Shown: positions 61,911-64,000 of the stretch, one piece after another
How the letters are laid out: each line of letters opens with the position of its first letter
How positions within the stretch are numbered: the stretch's first letter is position 1
Assembly: GCA_026874595.1 (NCBI GenBank)
Contig: CM049316.1
Location: 76,245,676-76,309,675 of the forward strand
Length of the DNA stretch: 64,000 nt
Direction of reading: 5' to 3'
DNA from: Sipunculus nudus
Lineage: Eukaryota > Annelida > Sipuncula > Golfingiida > Sipunculidae
Translations under genes and position numbers: made by a program
Notes under the pieces: generated by a model
What the model was told of the DNA's origin: nothing
The model's input: the letters and a program-made list of their open reading frames with translations, nothing else
Databases searched by the model: none

Positions 61911-63291
61911 AATGGGGCTGTCCCAATTGGTGACTGCTGTTGATCGTCTTAGTCGTGGTAGGTCGCCGAAAAACAGGCGACAGAACCCCCGCAACAACAA
62001 AGTCTACGACAAGCTACAACAGGTTGACGCTATGAGACGTCAAGCTACGACAAGCTGCCTACAACTGGCGACACAATTGACAATCACCTACGACACCTGA
62101 ATTCAGGCTACGTCCACTCGCGATAAGCTTCGACGAGTATCGACCCTGTTCTATGCGAGAAGCCGGAGACAATGTTGCATGGGCCCTGTATCAAGTAACG
62201 ACAGCACCTACGACAACCAACGTCACCTAGCGAAAACCTAGGACATCACCCACGCCAGTAGAAGACGGGCTACGCTCACTGGCGTCAAACTAGCTGTCGC
62301 CGACAGGTAAGAGGCGCGAGTCTTTGGGCGACTTCGGGCTCCCGACCATACAGCCTGCGTCAAATATCCAAAACTGAGCCCGTCCGACTTCTCTGCGAGC
62401 TAAAAAGGGCATTTTCGGCTGGAATACGGCCTGTGTTTGCTCGATTACTGCGGACTCCGCCGCGATTTTAAGGGAATCGGCCGGACGTCTTTAGACGAAT
62501 TTTTGCTTTAAAATTCGGACGGAGGTCGATAGAGCTGCGCGGCCGCCGCATGGGCTCCCTGCGAAACTCGAACGACCCCCTCCCGTATCCCGTCCCACTT
62601 GTACAAAGTCAAACGTGCTGCGAACGCGCACCGTGAAGGTGTCGGCCGCCGTTGGGCGACTATTTTGGCCCCCGGCCGGGTTACTCCCGTCAACTCAGCT
62701 TCCTGTTCATGCTCCCACGAAGCGGACTCAGGTTCTCGTGCCACCTTCATCTTTGGAACGGGTTTCTTTGCTCCCTTGGTGTTCTTTGGCGGCATCTTAG
62801 ATAGCCATAATTACTTAGTAGCTGTGCAGTGCTTTTCTCTCGGTCAGACTTAAGAAATATGATGTGATAACCTTTTTACATATCATATATATACTCGAGG
62901 CGCGGACGTCGCACGATGTCAGACAGGATGTCGGGCGGAGACCCTGGTGTCTGGCGTGTATGGACAGACAAGATTACGATTGGCCGCAACTTGGACGGCG
63001 CTTGCCTTTATGCCGGGGGGCCTTCGCACGTCTATCTATTTTTACTTTTTTTTTTGTTCAATGGGCGCCGCCCGATCCCAGTCCGTTATGTGACAGGTTA
63101 GATTTTAAGCGTATAAAATACGCTCGACTTCCCGGTGAGCTTGGAATTCCGCGACTTTCTGGCGATCCACAAATTCGGCCGGAGGCCGTTGAATATGTGA
63201 CGCAGGCTTACAGGCGATCCCCCAGCGACAATAAGGCGACAGCATGGTCACCTGTAGTCGCCTGAAGAGCCTTAGGTGGGACAGCCCCATT
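61911..63291. mobile_element. Inverted-repeat DNA transposon with GCGAC/GTCGC-rich ends
   Basis: A perfect 15-bp inverted repeat AATGGGGCTGTCCCA (61911-61925) ends the element as TGGGACAGCCCCATT (63277-63291). The match extends imperfectly outward (TAAACA against TAAATG). Subterminal regions carry many GTCGCC/GGCGAC and CTACGAC motifs on both sides. Its base composition is distinctly GC-richer than the flanks, as expected for an insertion. No convincing target duplication is visible. It contains one minus-strand ORF of 95 aa but no full transposase, so it is a deleted or non-autonomous copy. Confidence 0.7.
62508..62795 (-). CDS. 95-aa basic ORF inside the inverted-repeat element
   Basis: The frame starts MPPKNTKGAKKPVPKMKV, a lysine-rich N-terminus, then an acidic/aromatic part (SASWEHEQEAEL) and CAFAARLTLYKWDGIREG. 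It could be the truncated 5' end of a transposon-encoded protein. No domain was recognised, and overlapping frames on the plus strand are also open because of the GC-rich composition, so coding status is uncertain. Confidence 0.35.
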   Translation of the reverse strand: MPPKNTKGAKKPVPKMKVAREPESASWEHEQEAELTGVTRPGAKIVAQRRPTPSRCAFAARLTLYKWDGIREGVVRVSQGAHAAAAQLYRPPSEF

Positions 63292-63835
63292 CATTTAGCA
63301 ATCGCTGAAGAGTAAAGTCTGAGTCTGGTGTGCATCTGGGCTGTCAGGTTTTTTTATACATGTTTGTGCCACCTGGTTAAGATACTTGTACAACACTGAA
63401 ACCATTCTACTCGAAACGAAAAACATCTTCTTTGTATAAATATGTATCTACTTACAAAATATTACTTACTCTGTGAAGTCCATACTACAGGAGCACCTAT
63501 GTTTATGTAATTTGCTTTGAAACAATTCTAATCAAACATACCTGAACGGACTACATTACCACCTTCACTACACTTTTACCTTCGCCGCTGGTGTATGTAT
63601 AAGCCAGGGTGCATGTCCGGGTCATTTTGTGACTCCCATAAACACTAAACAGCAGAGTCGTACCCTGAGAGTCCATCCATCTTGATGTGATGGTATTGCT
63701 GTCATGCTCGACACCAAGATCTTTAGAAGCTCATCCAGCTAACCACATGGCCACGCTCACGAACTAGTATTTGCGTTTCCATGGTCAAAGATATTGTTGA
63801 GAAGATGACGCTTACCTAAAACGTGAGAGCGACGT
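63292..63835. other. Non-coding flank right of the transposon
   Basis: No supported gene. A minus-strand tRNA-like stretch (GTGGCCATGTGGTTAGCTGGATGAGC, here by its A-box-like core GGTTAGCTGGATGAGC, near 63728-63752) is a probable SINE remnant. Confidence 0.35.
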
Positions 63836-64000
63836 TGGGAAAGTAACGTTGAGAGAGTGACGTTGAGAGAGTGACACTGAGAGAGTGACGTCGGGAGAAC
63901 GAAATTAAGAGAGTGATGCTTAGGAAGTGACGTTGGGAAAGAGATGTTGAGAGTGTGGTGCTTAGAGAGTAACATTGAAAGAGTGAATTTGAGAGAGAAA
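63800..64000. repeat. Degenerate GAGAGAGTGACGTT minisatellite running off the window
   Basis: Variants of GAGAGAGTGACGTTG (about 15-16 bp) repeat to the last base, with GGGAAAGTGACG, GAGAGTGATGCTTAG and similar derivatives. The array is truncated by the window end, so its full length is unknown. Confidence 0.75.

Overview
The window is animal nuclear DNA. It is AT-rich, gene-sparse and intron-rich, with GT-AG introns, AATAAA polyadenylation signals, tRNA-derived SINE remnants and several short inverted-repeat DNA transposons. The protein sequences and a decayed SAP/SWIM/YqaJ-type ORF suggest a marine lophotrochozoan, probably a mollusc. That placement is inference; no species-specific marker was recognised.

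Four multi-exon genes could be assembled by matching splice phases. (1) 13377-24292, plus: a seven-bladed WD40 protein with a C-terminal Cys4 zinc ribbon, WDR88-like, 11 coding exons, 365 aa. (2) 26618-33552, minus: neuroguidin (NGDN), a SAS10/Utp3/C1D-family nucleolar and RNP protein, 11 coding exons, about 304 aa. It is tail-to-tail with WDR88; the two polyA signals are about 410 bp apart. (3) 40623-49773, plus: EMC4, subunit 4 of the ER membrane protein complex, 5 coding exons, 161 aa, head-to-head with NGDN. (4) 53282-56611, minus: an unrecognised secreted cysteine-rich protein, 3 exons all joined in phase 1, 245 aa, 17 cysteines. The rest is non-coding or mobile DNA: 1-10.6 kb upstream of WDR88, a broken SAP-SWIM-YqaJ ORF at 37-38.4 kb, a MULE-like element with a 9-bp target duplication inside EMC4 intron 1, and a transposon-rich tail at 57-64 kb.

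The most striking observation links three of the genes. In EMC4, NGDN and WDR88 an intron begins with a tandem array whose repeat unit is a copy of the exon's own 3' end plus the first bases of the intron, so every unit carries a duplicated 5' splice site. The EMC4 array has about 45 units of 38 bp with higher-order structure. The NGDN array has about 15 units of 40 bp (28 exonic + 12 intronic) that keep re-copying the codons of the conserved PPRLxPVHY motif. The WDR88 array has about 3 decayed units of 53 bp. A fourth, 9-bp micro-version gives tandem donors in the lysine-rich tail exon of NGDN. Three or four of about 26 introns in one 64-kb window suggests a recurrent process that seeds minisatellites at exon/intron junctions.
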